Part shown: piece after piece, positions 1-5,085 of the stretch
Layout: every line of letters starts with the position of its first letter
How positions within the stretch are numbered: the first letter of the stretch is position 1
Origin: Propionibacteriaceae bacterium
GTDB lineage: Bacteria > Actinomycetota > Actinomycetes > Propionibacteriales > Propionibacteriaceae
Assembly (NCBI GenBank): GCA_003153855.1
Contig: PMBM01000148.1
Location: forward strand, 4,177 to 9,414
Reading direction: 5' to 3'
DNA: 5,238 bases
The notes under the pieces: generated by a model
What the model was told of the DNA's origin: nothing
The model's input: the letters and a program-made list of their open reading frames with translations, nothing else
The model's database searches: none
Made by a program: the position numbers and the translations under genes

Positions 1-518
1 GGGACCGACAGGCCGAGCTTGGCGAAGACGGTCTTGTTGTAGAGGATGCCGCCACCCATCGCCGTGCCGTTCGGGATGCCGTAGACCTGGCCCTTGTACG
101 TGACGGCCGGCTTGAACGAGTCCTGGACGGTCGACATGTACGACTCGTTGGTCAGCGGGACCAGGTTCTTGGCCGGGTCCAGAGCCGCCATGAGGGAGCC
201 GGAGTTGTAGGAGAAGACCTCAGCCATGTCGCCGGTGGCCAGCTTGGTCTTGACGGCGTTGTCGCCGTCGGTGCCTGCCGGACGCGTGTCGAGCTTCACC
301 GTGACGCCGGTGTTGAGCGCGTTGAACGCCGCGACCTGCGCAGTGGCCGTCTTGACGGTGGTGTCGCCGTTGTCGACCAGGTAGGTGATGGTGGTGGCGG
401 CCGCTGCCCCGCTCGAACCGGAGCTCGAACCGAGCGAACCCGCGCTGCACGCGGATAACGCCAGGGAGCCGACCGCGAGGCCGACCAAGGCCATCGAGGC
501 CTTTTTGTGGAGTGACAC
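1..518 (-). CDS. ABC transporter solute-binding lipoprotein, sugar type (family 1), N-terminal part; continues past the left edge
   Basis: This is the extracytoplasmic binding protein of an ABC importer, which captures the substrate outside the membrane and delivers it to permease subunits presumably encoded beyond the left edge. The 172 visible codons begin with a lipoprotein signal: HKK at residues 4-6, a hydrophobic stretch at 9-22 and the lipobox L21-S-A-C24, where C24 would be lipidated. A Ser/Gly/Ala linker (25-41) leads to a mature domain starting TITYLVDNG. Family 1 features follow: KTKLATGDMAEVFSYNSGS (90-108), the YKGQVYGIPNG strand (141-151), and GGILYNKTVFAKLGLS (156-171), which matches the common 'lyYNkdlFkkaGl' segment. 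The GTG at 518-516 is chosen because AGGAGG lies 9 nt upstream and it keeps the basic n-region; the in-frame ATG at 494-492 would lose it. The LacI-type regulator 45 bp upstream on the same strand supports a sugar or glycoside substrate, but the actual ligand cannot be read. Confidence 0.92.
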   Translation of the reverse strand, partial: MSLHKKASMALVGLAVGSLALSACSAGSLGSSSGSSGAAAATTITYLVDNGDTTVKTATAQVAAFNALNTGVTVKLDTRPAGTDGDNAVKTKLATGDMAEVFSYNSGSLMAALDPAKNLVPLTNESYMSTVQDSFKPAVTYKGQVYGIPNGTAMGGGILYNKTVFAKLGLSV

Positions 519-527
519 TTCGTTGTA

Positions 528-544
528 CCTCCTGGTTGAGGAAG
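528..544 (-). promoter_or_regulatory. Strong Shine-Dalgarno of the binding-protein gene within a possible sequestering hairpin
   Basis: On the minus strand AGGAGG (533-528) stands 9 nt before the GTG start and decides that start. Just upstream, CTTCCT (544-539) can pair with all six bases of AGGAGG (five Watson-Crick pairs and one G-U) across the 5-nt loop CAACC. The pairing is seen in the sequence; an effect on translation is inference. Confidence 0.5.
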
Positions 545-557
545 CCACAGCTGTGGC
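544..557. repeat. Perfect 14-bp palindrome between the repressor and binding-protein genes
   Basis: GCCACAGCTGTGGC is identical to its reverse complement and lies 6 bp beyond the repressor stop codon, within the 45-bp gap. It could be a protein-binding site, or in RNA a 5-bp stem with an AGCT loop. Its last base (minus-strand sense) is also the first base of the CTTCCT arm that could mask the Shine-Dalgarno sequence. It is too short to call a terminator. Confidence 0.5.
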
Positions 558-563
558 CGCCGG

Positions 564-1643
564 TTACTTGGGTTGTGGTGTCAGCAGGCGCGGGGCCTGC
601 GGCTTCCTTCCGCGTCCCTCGTGGGGAGGCGCGGTCGACGTGCGAGTCATCAGCTTGGGTGTGATGACTTCGTGAACCGGCTCGGTACGGCCGGCGATGC
701 GCTCCAGCAGCAGACGAACGGTGATCTCGCCCATCCGGGTGCCGGACTGGTTGATGCTCGTCAAGGACACGAGCGGGTGCGCGGCGATCTCGGTGTCGTC
801 GTAGCCCACCACCGAGACGTCCGATGGCGTGAGCCCCAGGTCCGCGACAGCGGTCAACACTCCGAGAGCCAGCTCGTCGTGGCCGGCGAAGAATGCCGTC
901 GGGCGAACCGGTTCCCGCAGGATCCCGAGCGCGACCTCTCGTGCTCCGTCCTCCTCGGACTTCAGGAACACGACTCGTGCCTTGTCCGCCAGGCCCAGCT
1001 CAGCCATCGTCTGTCTGTAGCTGCGAGCGCGCAGAGCGTGAGGCCCGGTCGGCAGGTGCTTCTCCCACACCGGGTCGATCGTCAGGTGCACGATGTCGCG
1101 GTGCCCGAGGTCGTACAGATGGCGTACAGCCATCCGGGCCCCTTCGACGTCATCGTTCACGAGAGTGTCGTAGTGCTGAGAGTCGTCGTGACGCCCGAGC
1201 ATCACGATGGGAGTGTGTCGAGCGAGATCCTCGAGCCATTCGGGGTCTACCGCAGTCGAAACGGCCAGGATCCCGTCGACCTGACGGTCAGCAAGCACTT
1301 GGATCGCCTGTGGACCCCGATCGTGGTGCGGGCCCATCGGAGCGATGATCAGCTGGTACCGAGTTCCTTCGAGGGCGCTGGCCGCACCGCTGATGATCTT
1401 GGTGAAGAAGGGGTTCTTGATCGTGGGGATCTCGATGCCCAGGGTGTACGTCGCCCCGCGCATCGCCCGGGCCGAGACCCGCGGCCGGTAGCCCAGCTCG
1501 TCGATCGCTGCCTCGACCTTGGTCTTCATCTCGTCGCTGACGCCATAGGCATCGCGGATCACCTTGGAGACGGCGGCACGTGAGACGCCTGCGGCTCTCG
1601 CCACATCCTCGATCGTGATCGAGTGGTTCACCTGGATCGCCAT
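564..1643 (-). CDS. LacI-family transcriptional repressor
   Basis: A cytoplasmic DNA-binding regulator of 359 residues, slightly longer than the usual 330-345. The N-terminal helix-turn-helix is clear at 10-31 (TIEDVARAAGVSRAAVSKVI), followed by YGVSDEMKTKVEAAIDELGYRP (33-54) and the hinge helix SARAMRG (57-63). The sugar-binding core begins at LGIEIPTIKNPFF (68-80). Further family signatures are VNDD (162-165), HLYDLGHRDI (175-184), an R207-S-Y segment in the 'R..GF' position, AGHDELALGVL (253-263) and VVGYDDTEIA (278-287). The hinge residue that inserts into the minor groove, usually Leu, appears to be Met61. The last ~20 residues (HEGRGRKPQAPRLL...) form a basic, proline-containing tail past the normal family end. 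The ATG at 1643 is chosen because HTH proteins of this family start a few residues before the TIxDVA motif; a start at 1754 would translate through the operator region. It probably represses itself and the downstream transporter. The inducer is unknown. Confidence 0.95.
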   Translation of the reverse strand: MAIQVNHSITIEDVARAAGVSRAAVSKVIRDAYGVSDEMKTKVEAAIDELGYRPRVSARAMRGATYTLGIEIPTIKNPFFTKIISGAASALEGTRYQLIIAPMGPHHDRGPQAIQVLADRQVDGILAVSTAVDPEWLEDLARHTPIVMLGRHDDSQHYDTLVNDDVEGARMAVRHLYDLGHRDIVHLTIDPVWEKHLPTGPHALRARSYRQTMAELGLADKARVVFLKSEEDGAREVALGILREPVRPTAFFAGHDELALGVLTAVADLGLTPSDVSVVGYDDTEIAAHPLVSLTSINQSGTRMGEITVRLLLERIAGRTEPVHEVITPKLMTRTSTAPPHEGRGRKPQAPRLLTPQPK

Positions 1644-1661
1644 TGATCGTCTCTCGCCTTC

Positions 1662-1675
1662 GTAGATCGCTCTAC
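1662..1675. promoter_or_regulatory. Candidate repressor operator O1
   Basis: GTAGA-TCGC-TCTAC is a perfect 5+5 inverted repeat with a central CG step, as is common in LacI-family operators. It lies 19 bp upstream of the repressor start and would fall downstream of the predicted transcription start, where it could block elongation or promoter clearance. Confidence 0.6.
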
Positions 1676-1682
1676 ACACCTT

Positions 1683-1698
1683 CGTAGAGCAATCTACG
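1683..1698. promoter_or_regulatory. Candidate repressor operator O2
   Basis: CGTAGA-GCAA-TCTACG is a perfect 6+6 inverted repeat with the same half-site as O1. Its centre is 22 bp from that of O1, and both are preceded by the same ten bases CCTTCGTAGA (1657-1666 and 1679-1688). It overlaps the candidate -10 box of the repressor promoter. Confidence 0.62.
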
Positions 1699-1720
1699 CA
1701 GAACGTCGACCGTTCTACAA
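1691..1720 (-). promoter_or_regulatory. Candidate promoter of the repressor / sugar-uptake operon
   Basis: On the minus strand TTGTAG (1720-1715) and TAGATT (1696-1691) are separated by 18 bp. They match the sigma-70 consensus in 3 and 4 of 6 positions. Transcription would start near 1684, about 40 nt before the repressor ATG. Its main support is its position: operators O2 and O3 cover both boxes. Confidence 0.35.
1705..1718. promoter_or_regulatory. Candidate repressor operator O3 (imperfect)
   Basis: GTCGA-CCGT-TCTAC matches O1 and O2 in spacing and in nine of ten half-site bases. It again has a central CG step, and its centre is 21 bp from that of O2. It overlaps the candidate -35 box. Confidence 0.5.
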
Positions 1721-1742
1721 GGGGGGCTACGGAGAATGATCC

Positions 1743-1760
1743 ATAACGATTCAATAACGA
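1743..1760. repeat. Direct repeat ATAACGA x2, 11 bp apart
   Basis: ATAACGA occurs at 1743-1749 and 1754-1760, separated by TTCA in an unusually A/T-rich patch. The period is one helical turn, as in tandem sites for response regulators, and it lies about 60-75 bp upstream of the predicted repressor transcription start. No regulator can be named. Confidence 0.3.
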
Positions 1761-1784
1761 GATGGCGGCAGGGGTTCACCACTG

Positions 1785-1810
1785 TCCGAGCAGGCGCTGC
1801 CTCGATCGGA
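1785..1810 (-). terminator. Possible terminator hairpin after the second DUF2510 gene
   Basis: Starting 8 nt after the stop codon of the 1819-2778 gene, the minus-strand RNA can fold as GCAG-CGC-CTGC. The stem extends through a one-base bulge to TCGA/TCGG, and the outer TCCGA/TCGGA arms offer an alternative pairing. There is no U-tract, so this would be a hairpin-only terminator or a 3' end stabiliser. Confidence 0.35.
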
Positions 1811-1818
1811 CCCGCGGG

Positions 1819-2778
1819 TCAGGGCTTGGTCAGGCAGTACGTGCGGTTGCCGGACGGGAACGTCCAGGACTTGGTGCCGTCGGGGCACGTGAAGCCGGAT
1901 CCCTGGTTCACGGAGACCGCCACCTTGATCGCTGCGCGTGAGTCGGTGCAGGCGACGTCGAAGTAGAAGCCCTTCGCATCCTCGTACACGCACTGTCCAG
2001 CGGTCAGGTTCTCCATGAGGCAGTAGGTGTTGGCCACGGCGTTCGCGCTCGTGAAGGTCTGGACGTACTGGCTGTCGACGTCGCACGTGCCACTGCCGTC
2101 GAGCTTCGAGATGACCGTGTACGTCACCGGGGCGCCCGAGGCGGTCGTGCATGCACTCGAGGTCCACGTCACCTCCTGCGCGTCCGTACTGCCGGACGGC
2201 TGAGACAGCGTGATGCACGAGTTCACGGTCAATGATGCGGGTGCGCGCGTGAAGAGGGCGGGGCCGATGCTCTTGAAGGCAAGGCCGATCGCGACCACTC
2301 CGAGGATCCCGATCAGGGCGACGACGACGATGATCTTGCGCGTGCCGGACCTGCCCTTGCCCTTCTCAGCGCCGGCGAACCGCTGACCGCTCGCGGCAGA
2401 CGAGCTCGACCCGGCCATCGCGTGCGTGGGCAGCGGCGCGGACGTGTAGGGATCAACGGGCGGCGGTATGTACGGCGGCGGCGCGGCGATCTGTACGAGC
2501 GGCGGGTTCGCGGTCGGACGCGACAGGGCGAGGTCCTCGATCGAGGACACCTCGCCGGTGAGCTGTCGCAGGACCGCCAGGTCGTCGGGCGACAGACCCT
2601 GTACGGACATGGCGCGCAGGTGGTCGAAGTGGTCGCGGATCGGGCCGCGGATCTCGCACAGCCACTGCTTGCCGTCCCAGCGACGCGTGACCTGCGGCGG
2701 GTCCCCAGGGCACGCATACCACCCGGCTGCTGCCGGTACGAACAACGGCTGCTGGGACAAGTGGATGCCTTCGATCAC
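1819..2778 (-). CDS. DUF2510 membrane protein with duplicated four-cysteine exported domain (paralog B)
   Basis: A single-pass membrane protein of unknown function, up to 319 residues. DUF2510 is at 19-45 (GWYACPGDPPQVTRRWDGKQW), then a linker rich in Pro (91-118), a basic patch KGKGRSGTRK (139-148) and a membrane helix at about 149-168. The charge pattern places the N-terminus inside and residues 170-319 outside. The outer domain has cysteines at 188, 210, 232, 253, 263, 277, 298 and 315, forming two units of the pattern C-C-C-TYCL that resembles the LppU/SCO3897 family. The second unit matches the neighbouring paralog at about 41 of 70 residues. The start is uncertain: GTG at 2778 has a weak GGCGG 9 nt upstream, while TTG at 2760 has GAAGG 7 nt upstream and gives an N-terminus whose length fits the paralog's. 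It lies 70 bp after the paralog on the same strand and is probably co-transcribed. The domain's role (envelope or septum-related, ligand binding) is unknown. Confidence 0.9.
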   Translation of the reverse strand: MIEGIHLSQQPLFVPAAAGWYACPGDPPQVTRRWDGKQWLCEIRGPIRDHFDHLRAMSVQGLSPDDLAVLRQLTGEVSSIEDLALSRPTANPPLVQIAAPPPYIPPPVDPYTSAPLPTHAMAGSSSSAASGQRFAGAEKGKGRSGTRKIIVVVALIGILGVVAIGLAFKSIGPALFTRAPASLTVNSCITLSQPSGSTDAQEVTWTSSACTTASGAPVTYTVISKLDGSGTCDVDSQYVQTFTSANAVANTYCLMENLTAGQCVYEDAKGFYFDVACTDSRAAIKVAVSVNQGSGFTCPDGTKSWTFPSGNRTYCLTKP

Positions 2779-2848
2779 TGGGATATGCCGCCAGGCTAGG
2801 CGTTCCGCCGGATCCGGTCCCCAGACTGTGAGAGGACTGTCACGACCG

Positions 2849-3706
2849 CTACGGCTTGGCCAAGCAGTACGTACGCCCGGGAGGGTCGAACGCCAGAGGA
2901 ACCTCGCTCGTCGCGCATGTCACGCCCGATCCCTGATCCGTCCGACTGCTGACCTTGACGACGGCGCGGGAATCCGAGCACGCCACGTCGAACTCGTAGT
3001 TCTTCGCATCCGCATAGAGACACTCGCCCACCGTCAGGTTCTCCATCAGGCAGTACGTGTTCGTGACGCTCACCTCTTTCCCGTCCTTGGTGAGGTACAT
3101 CTCGATGTACTGGCTGTCACCGCACGATGCGGACCCCTTGAGCTTCTGCGTGACCTGGTAGCTCACGGGGCCGCCGGCCACGGTCTGGCAGTCGCTCGGC
3201 GTCCATGACACGTCCCGCTCGTTCGACGACACGGGAGGCGGGGCGATGGTGACGCACTTGCCGATGGCCAGATCCGCCTCGTTCTGAGGACCGGAGGCCC
3301 AGTTCGCGTAGTAGACGAGCCCACCGACCGCCAGCACACCGACGACCAGTGCGATCAGCAGCACGACCTTCCGGCGGCGCGTCAGCGGCTTGGGCTGCTT
3401 CCACCACGTCCGCGCAGGAGTGGTCCCCATCCACGCGGGTGCAGCTCCCGTGGACGCGGGAGCGAAGGGCGCCGCAGGAGCGAAATTCGCCGCAGGAGCG
3501 AACCGCGGGACGGGAGGGCCAATCAGCGGGACGTTCTCCCGCTCCCTGCCGTCCACGAGCGACTGGATCGGGAACGGGTTCGGCGGCAACGGCCCTCGCA
3601 CGTCGCGAGTCCACGCCTGACCGTCCCACCAGCGCGCCAGCATGGGCGGGTCGCCGGCCCTCGCGTACCAACCGGGCGGAGCGAGGGTGAACGGCGTGTT
3701 GGTCAT
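2849..3706 (-). CDS. DUF2510 membrane protein with duplicated four-cysteine exported domain (paralog A)
   Basis: A single-pass membrane protein of 285 residues and unknown function, first gene of the probable two-gene unit. DUF2510 is at 11-39 (PGWYARAGDPPMLARWWDGQ onward) and is closer to consensus than in paralog B. The Pro/Ala linker carries three FAPA repeats (69-84). A basic patch KPLTRRRK (106-113) precedes the membrane helix at about 114-134, indicating cytoplasmic DUF2510 and an exported C-terminus. The exported cysteines at 151, 173, 195, 219, 229, 243, 264 and 281 all have counterparts in paralog B. Cys spacings in the second unit are identical in both proteins (14, 21, 17); in the first they are 22, 22, 24 here and 22, 22, 21 in B. 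Both proteins end TYCLxKP. The ATG at 3706 sits just before the DUF2510 domain but has no good Shine-Dalgarno sequence. A tandem gene duplication is the simplest origin. Confidence 0.92.
   Translation of the reverse strand: MTNTPFTLAPPGWYARAGDPPMLARWWDGQAWTRDVRGPLPPNPFPIQSLVDGRERENVPLIGPPVPRFAPAANFAPAAPFAPASTGAAPAWMGTTPARTWWKQPKPLTRRRKVVLLIALVVGVLAVGGLVYYANWASGPQNEADLAIGKCVTIAPPPVSSNERDVSWTPSDCQTVAGGPVSYQVTQKLKGSASCGDSQYIEMYLTKDGKEVSVTNTYCLMENLTVGECLYADAKNYEFDVACSDSRAVVKVSSRTDQGSGVTCATSEVPLAFDPPGRTYCLAKP
3470..3502. repeat. Short in-frame tandem repeat encoding FAPA units
   Basis: CGCCGCAGGAGCGAA occurs at 3470-3484 and 3488-3502, an 18-bp (six-codon) period inside paralog A. It encodes the FAPAAx repeats of the linker between DUF2510 and the membrane helix. 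Such repeats can change copy number by slippage without breaking the frame. Confidence 0.6.
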
Positions 3707-3739
3707 GTGTCGTGCCTGACTATGGGTGGGTCTGGGCAG

Positions 3740-3768
3740 AGCCTAGGCCCGGCTGGGCGCGACGTCAG
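3740..3768 (-). promoter_or_regulatory. Promoter of the DUF2510 gene pair
   Basis: On the minus strand CTGACG (3768-3763) and TAGGCT (3745-3740) are separated by exactly 17 bp. CTGACG matches the -35 consensus TTGACA at four of six positions and TAGGCT is a typical actinobacterial -10. The predicted start near 3733 leaves a leader of about 27 nt. Confidence 0.5.
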
Positions 3769-3788
3769 GCGATTCGGCAACTGCCTGA
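3765..3788. promoter_or_regulatory. Inverted repeat over the -35 box of the DUF2510 promoter
   Basis: TCAGGC (3765-3770) and GCCTGA (3783-3788) form a 6+6 dyad with a 12-bp spacer, and the left arm overlaps the -35 box. A third GCCTGAC lies at 3714-3720, next to the start codon of paralog A. This could be a regulator site, but none is identifiable. Confidence 0.35.
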
Positions 3789-3811
3789 TGCCGCAACATC
3801 CGTGTGTCAGA

Positions 3812-3844
3812 AGGGAACCGGCGATGCTGCGACAGGGAACCGGC
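3812..3844. repeat. 11-bp direct repeat AGGGAACCGGC, 22-bp period
   Basis: AGGGAACCGGC occurs at 3812-3822 and 3834-3844, so both copies face the same side of the helix two turns apart. They lie in the non-coding gap between divergent promoters, about 110-145 bp upstream of the reductase start. This looks like a tandem activator site, but no binding protein can be assigned. Confidence 0.45.
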
Positions 3845-3927
3845 CCGCACGCAGATCTCCAGCGTGAACCTCTTACTAGTGCCGGTGTCGGCGAAGGCGG
3901 CGATACCGGTGACCGTTCCTCAAAGAC

Positions 3928-3946
3928 GTCGATCTCGACCTAGGCT
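3928..3946 (+). promoter_or_regulatory. Candidate promoter of the reductase gene with adjoining palindrome
   Basis: TAGGCT at 3941-3946 is an actinobacterial-type -10 box ending 9 nt before the ATG, which predicts a leaderless or very short-leader mRNA; no Shine-Dalgarno sequence is present. Immediately upstream GTCGA-TC-TCGAC (3928-3939) is a perfect inverted repeat in the promoter spacer, so a bound protein would compete with or reposition RNA polymerase. No convincing -35 box is seen. Confidence 0.45.
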
Positions 3947-3955
3947 GACCGGACC

Positions 3956-4999
3956 ATGAGCACACAACGCGTACTCGTCACCGGCGGGTCCGGCTTCATC
4001 GCCGGACACTGCATCCTGCAGCTGCTCGAGCAGGGCTACGAGGTACGGACGACAGTGCGGTCCCTGGGACGCGAGCCCGAGGTACGCGCCGCGCTGACGG
4101 ATGCAGAGATGACAAGGGGCGATGCGCTCTCGTTCGTGGTCGCCGAGCTGACGAGCGACGACGGCTGGGCAGCCGCTGTCGCCGACTGCGACTATGTGCT
4201 CCACGTGGCCTCCCCCGTCCATCTCGAGGCCACGGACAACGAGGACGAGGTCATCGTTCCCGCGCGCGAGGGAGCGTTACGGGTGCTGCGCGCCGCACGC
4301 GATGCGAGCGTGACGCGGGTCGTGCTGACGTCGGCGTTCCATGCGGTCGGGTACGGCCACCCGCACACCAAGGTCGACTTCACCGAGGACGACTGGAGCA
4401 TCCTCGACGGTCCCGGCACGTCCACGTACGGCAAGAGCAAGACGCTCGCCGAACGTGCTGCGTGGGACTTCATGGCTGCTGAGGGTGGCGCTCTGGAGCT
4501 CGCCACCATCTGCCCCGTCGCTGTGATGGGACCGGTCATGGGCATGGCGATCTCCGGCGCCAACCACATCATCTCCCGCAGCCTCGACGGTGGGATGCCC
4601 GGCTATCCGCACCTGTGGATCCCGATCGTCGACGTACGGGATGTGGCGCGCGCCCACATCTTGGCGATGACGACACCCGAGGCCGCCGGCGAGCGCTTCA
4701 TCGTCTCCAGCGGACCGTCGATCCCGATGATGGAGATCGGCGCCGTCCTCAGGGAGAACCTGGGCGAGGCGGCGAAGCGGGTGCCTACGCGGTCGATCCC
4801 GAACATCGTCGTACGCGTCGGCAGCCTCTTCTCGCACGAGCTGCGCCAGACGGCTCCCGACCTCGACTACGCGCGGAGGCCGTCGAGCGACAAGACCGCC
4901 CGCGTCCTCGGCTGGACAGCCCGCCCGCCGCAAGAAGCCATCGTTGCGGCGGGCCAGAGCATGGTCGACCGGGGCCTGGTCGCGCAGTACGTACATTGA
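3956..4999 (+). CDS. NAD(P)-dependent epimerase/dehydratase-family reductase, dihydroflavonol-4-reductase-like
   Basis: An extended short-chain dehydrogenase/reductase of 347 residues, a usual length for the family, predicted cytoplasmic. The Rossmann cofactor loop is VTGGSGFIAGHC (8-19), with Arg31 and Arg35 after the second strand suggesting, but not proving, NADPH preference. Further signatures are DYVLHVASPV (79-88), typical of the dihydroflavonol-4-reductase/cinnamoyl-CoA reductase branch, the catalytic Ser126 in VVLTSA, and Y158-GKS-K162. After these come KTLAERAAWDF (162-172) and VDVRDVARAHILAM (225-238). Bacterial members reduce aldehydes or ketones of varied structure; the true substrate cannot be read, and the plant name should not be taken as function. 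The gene is alone on its strand, divergent from the DUF2510 pair and convergent with glyS, so it is probably monocistronic. The catalytic residues are intact. Confidence 0.93.
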   Translation: MSTQRVLVTGGSGFIAGHCILQLLEQGYEVRTTVRSLGREPEVRAALTDAEMTRGDALSFVVAELTSDDGWAAAVADCDYVLHVASPVHLEATDNEDEVIVPAREGALRVLRAARDASVTRVVLTSAFHAVGYGHPHTKVDFTEDDWSILDGPGTSTYGKSKTLAERAAWDFMAAEGGALELATICPVAVMGPVMGMAISGANHIISRSLDGGMPGYPHLWIPIVDVRDVARAHILAMTTPEAAGERFIVSSGPSIPMMEIGAVLRENLGEAAKRVPTRSIPNIVVRVGSLFSHELRQTAPDLDYARRPSSDKTARVLGWTARPPQEAIVAAGQSMVDRGLVAQYVH

Positions 5000-5000
5000 C

Positions 5001-5054
5001 TGGCAGATACACAGTCGCCGATTCGTATACGCACCGGCGACCGCGTATCTGCCA
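5001..5054. terminator. 54-bp two-tier inverted repeat, probable bidirectional terminator
   Basis: TGGCAGATAC (5001-5010) pairs perfectly with GTATCTGCCA (5045-5054). Inside it, TCGCCG (5015-5020) pairs with CGGCGA (5035-5040), with symmetric 4-nt internal loops and a 14-nt end loop that itself contains the palindrome CGTATACG. It begins one base after the reductase stop codon and ends 31 bp from the glyS stop codon, so it can serve both convergent genes. Neither side has a T-tract, as is common for actinobacterial terminators. Confidence 0.7.
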
Positions 5055-5085
5055 TTGAATGGATGTGGAGGGGGTCGAGCTCAGG

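Noticed and set aside
220..450. Minus-strand frame containing HHHH, resembling a His-rich or tagged peptide
   Set aside because: It is an alternate frame of the binding-protein gene; the run comes from ACC/ATC codons in the linker read out of frame.
573..1583. Long plus-strand open frame (336 codons) opposite the repressor
   Set aside because: It is the antisense shadow of a clear LacI-family gene in high-GC DNA. The translation shows no domain, and the real gene has the HTH and sugar-binding motifs.
1644..1754. 37-residue N-terminal extension of the repressor starting at 1754
   Set aside because: It would translate the triple operator region. Family members begin shortly before the helix-turn-helix, as the ATG at 1643 gives.
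2793..2848. Separate promoter for paralog B in the 70-bp gap (TAGCCT at 2798-2793, palindrome CCGGATCCGG at 2808-2817)
   Set aside because: There is no acceptable -35 at 16-18 bp, and TAGCCT-like hexamers are frequent by chance. Co-transcription with paralog A is simpler.
3707..3943. 78-codon plus-strand open frame in the divergent intergenic region
   Set aside because: It has no Shine-Dalgarno sequence, no recognisable composition or domain, and overlaps the promoter, dyads and direct repeats assigned to that gap.
4277..4996. Minus-strand open frame (239 codons) opposite the reductase
   Set aside because: It is the shadow of a well-supported reductase gene; its product is Arg/Asp/Gly-rich with no motif.
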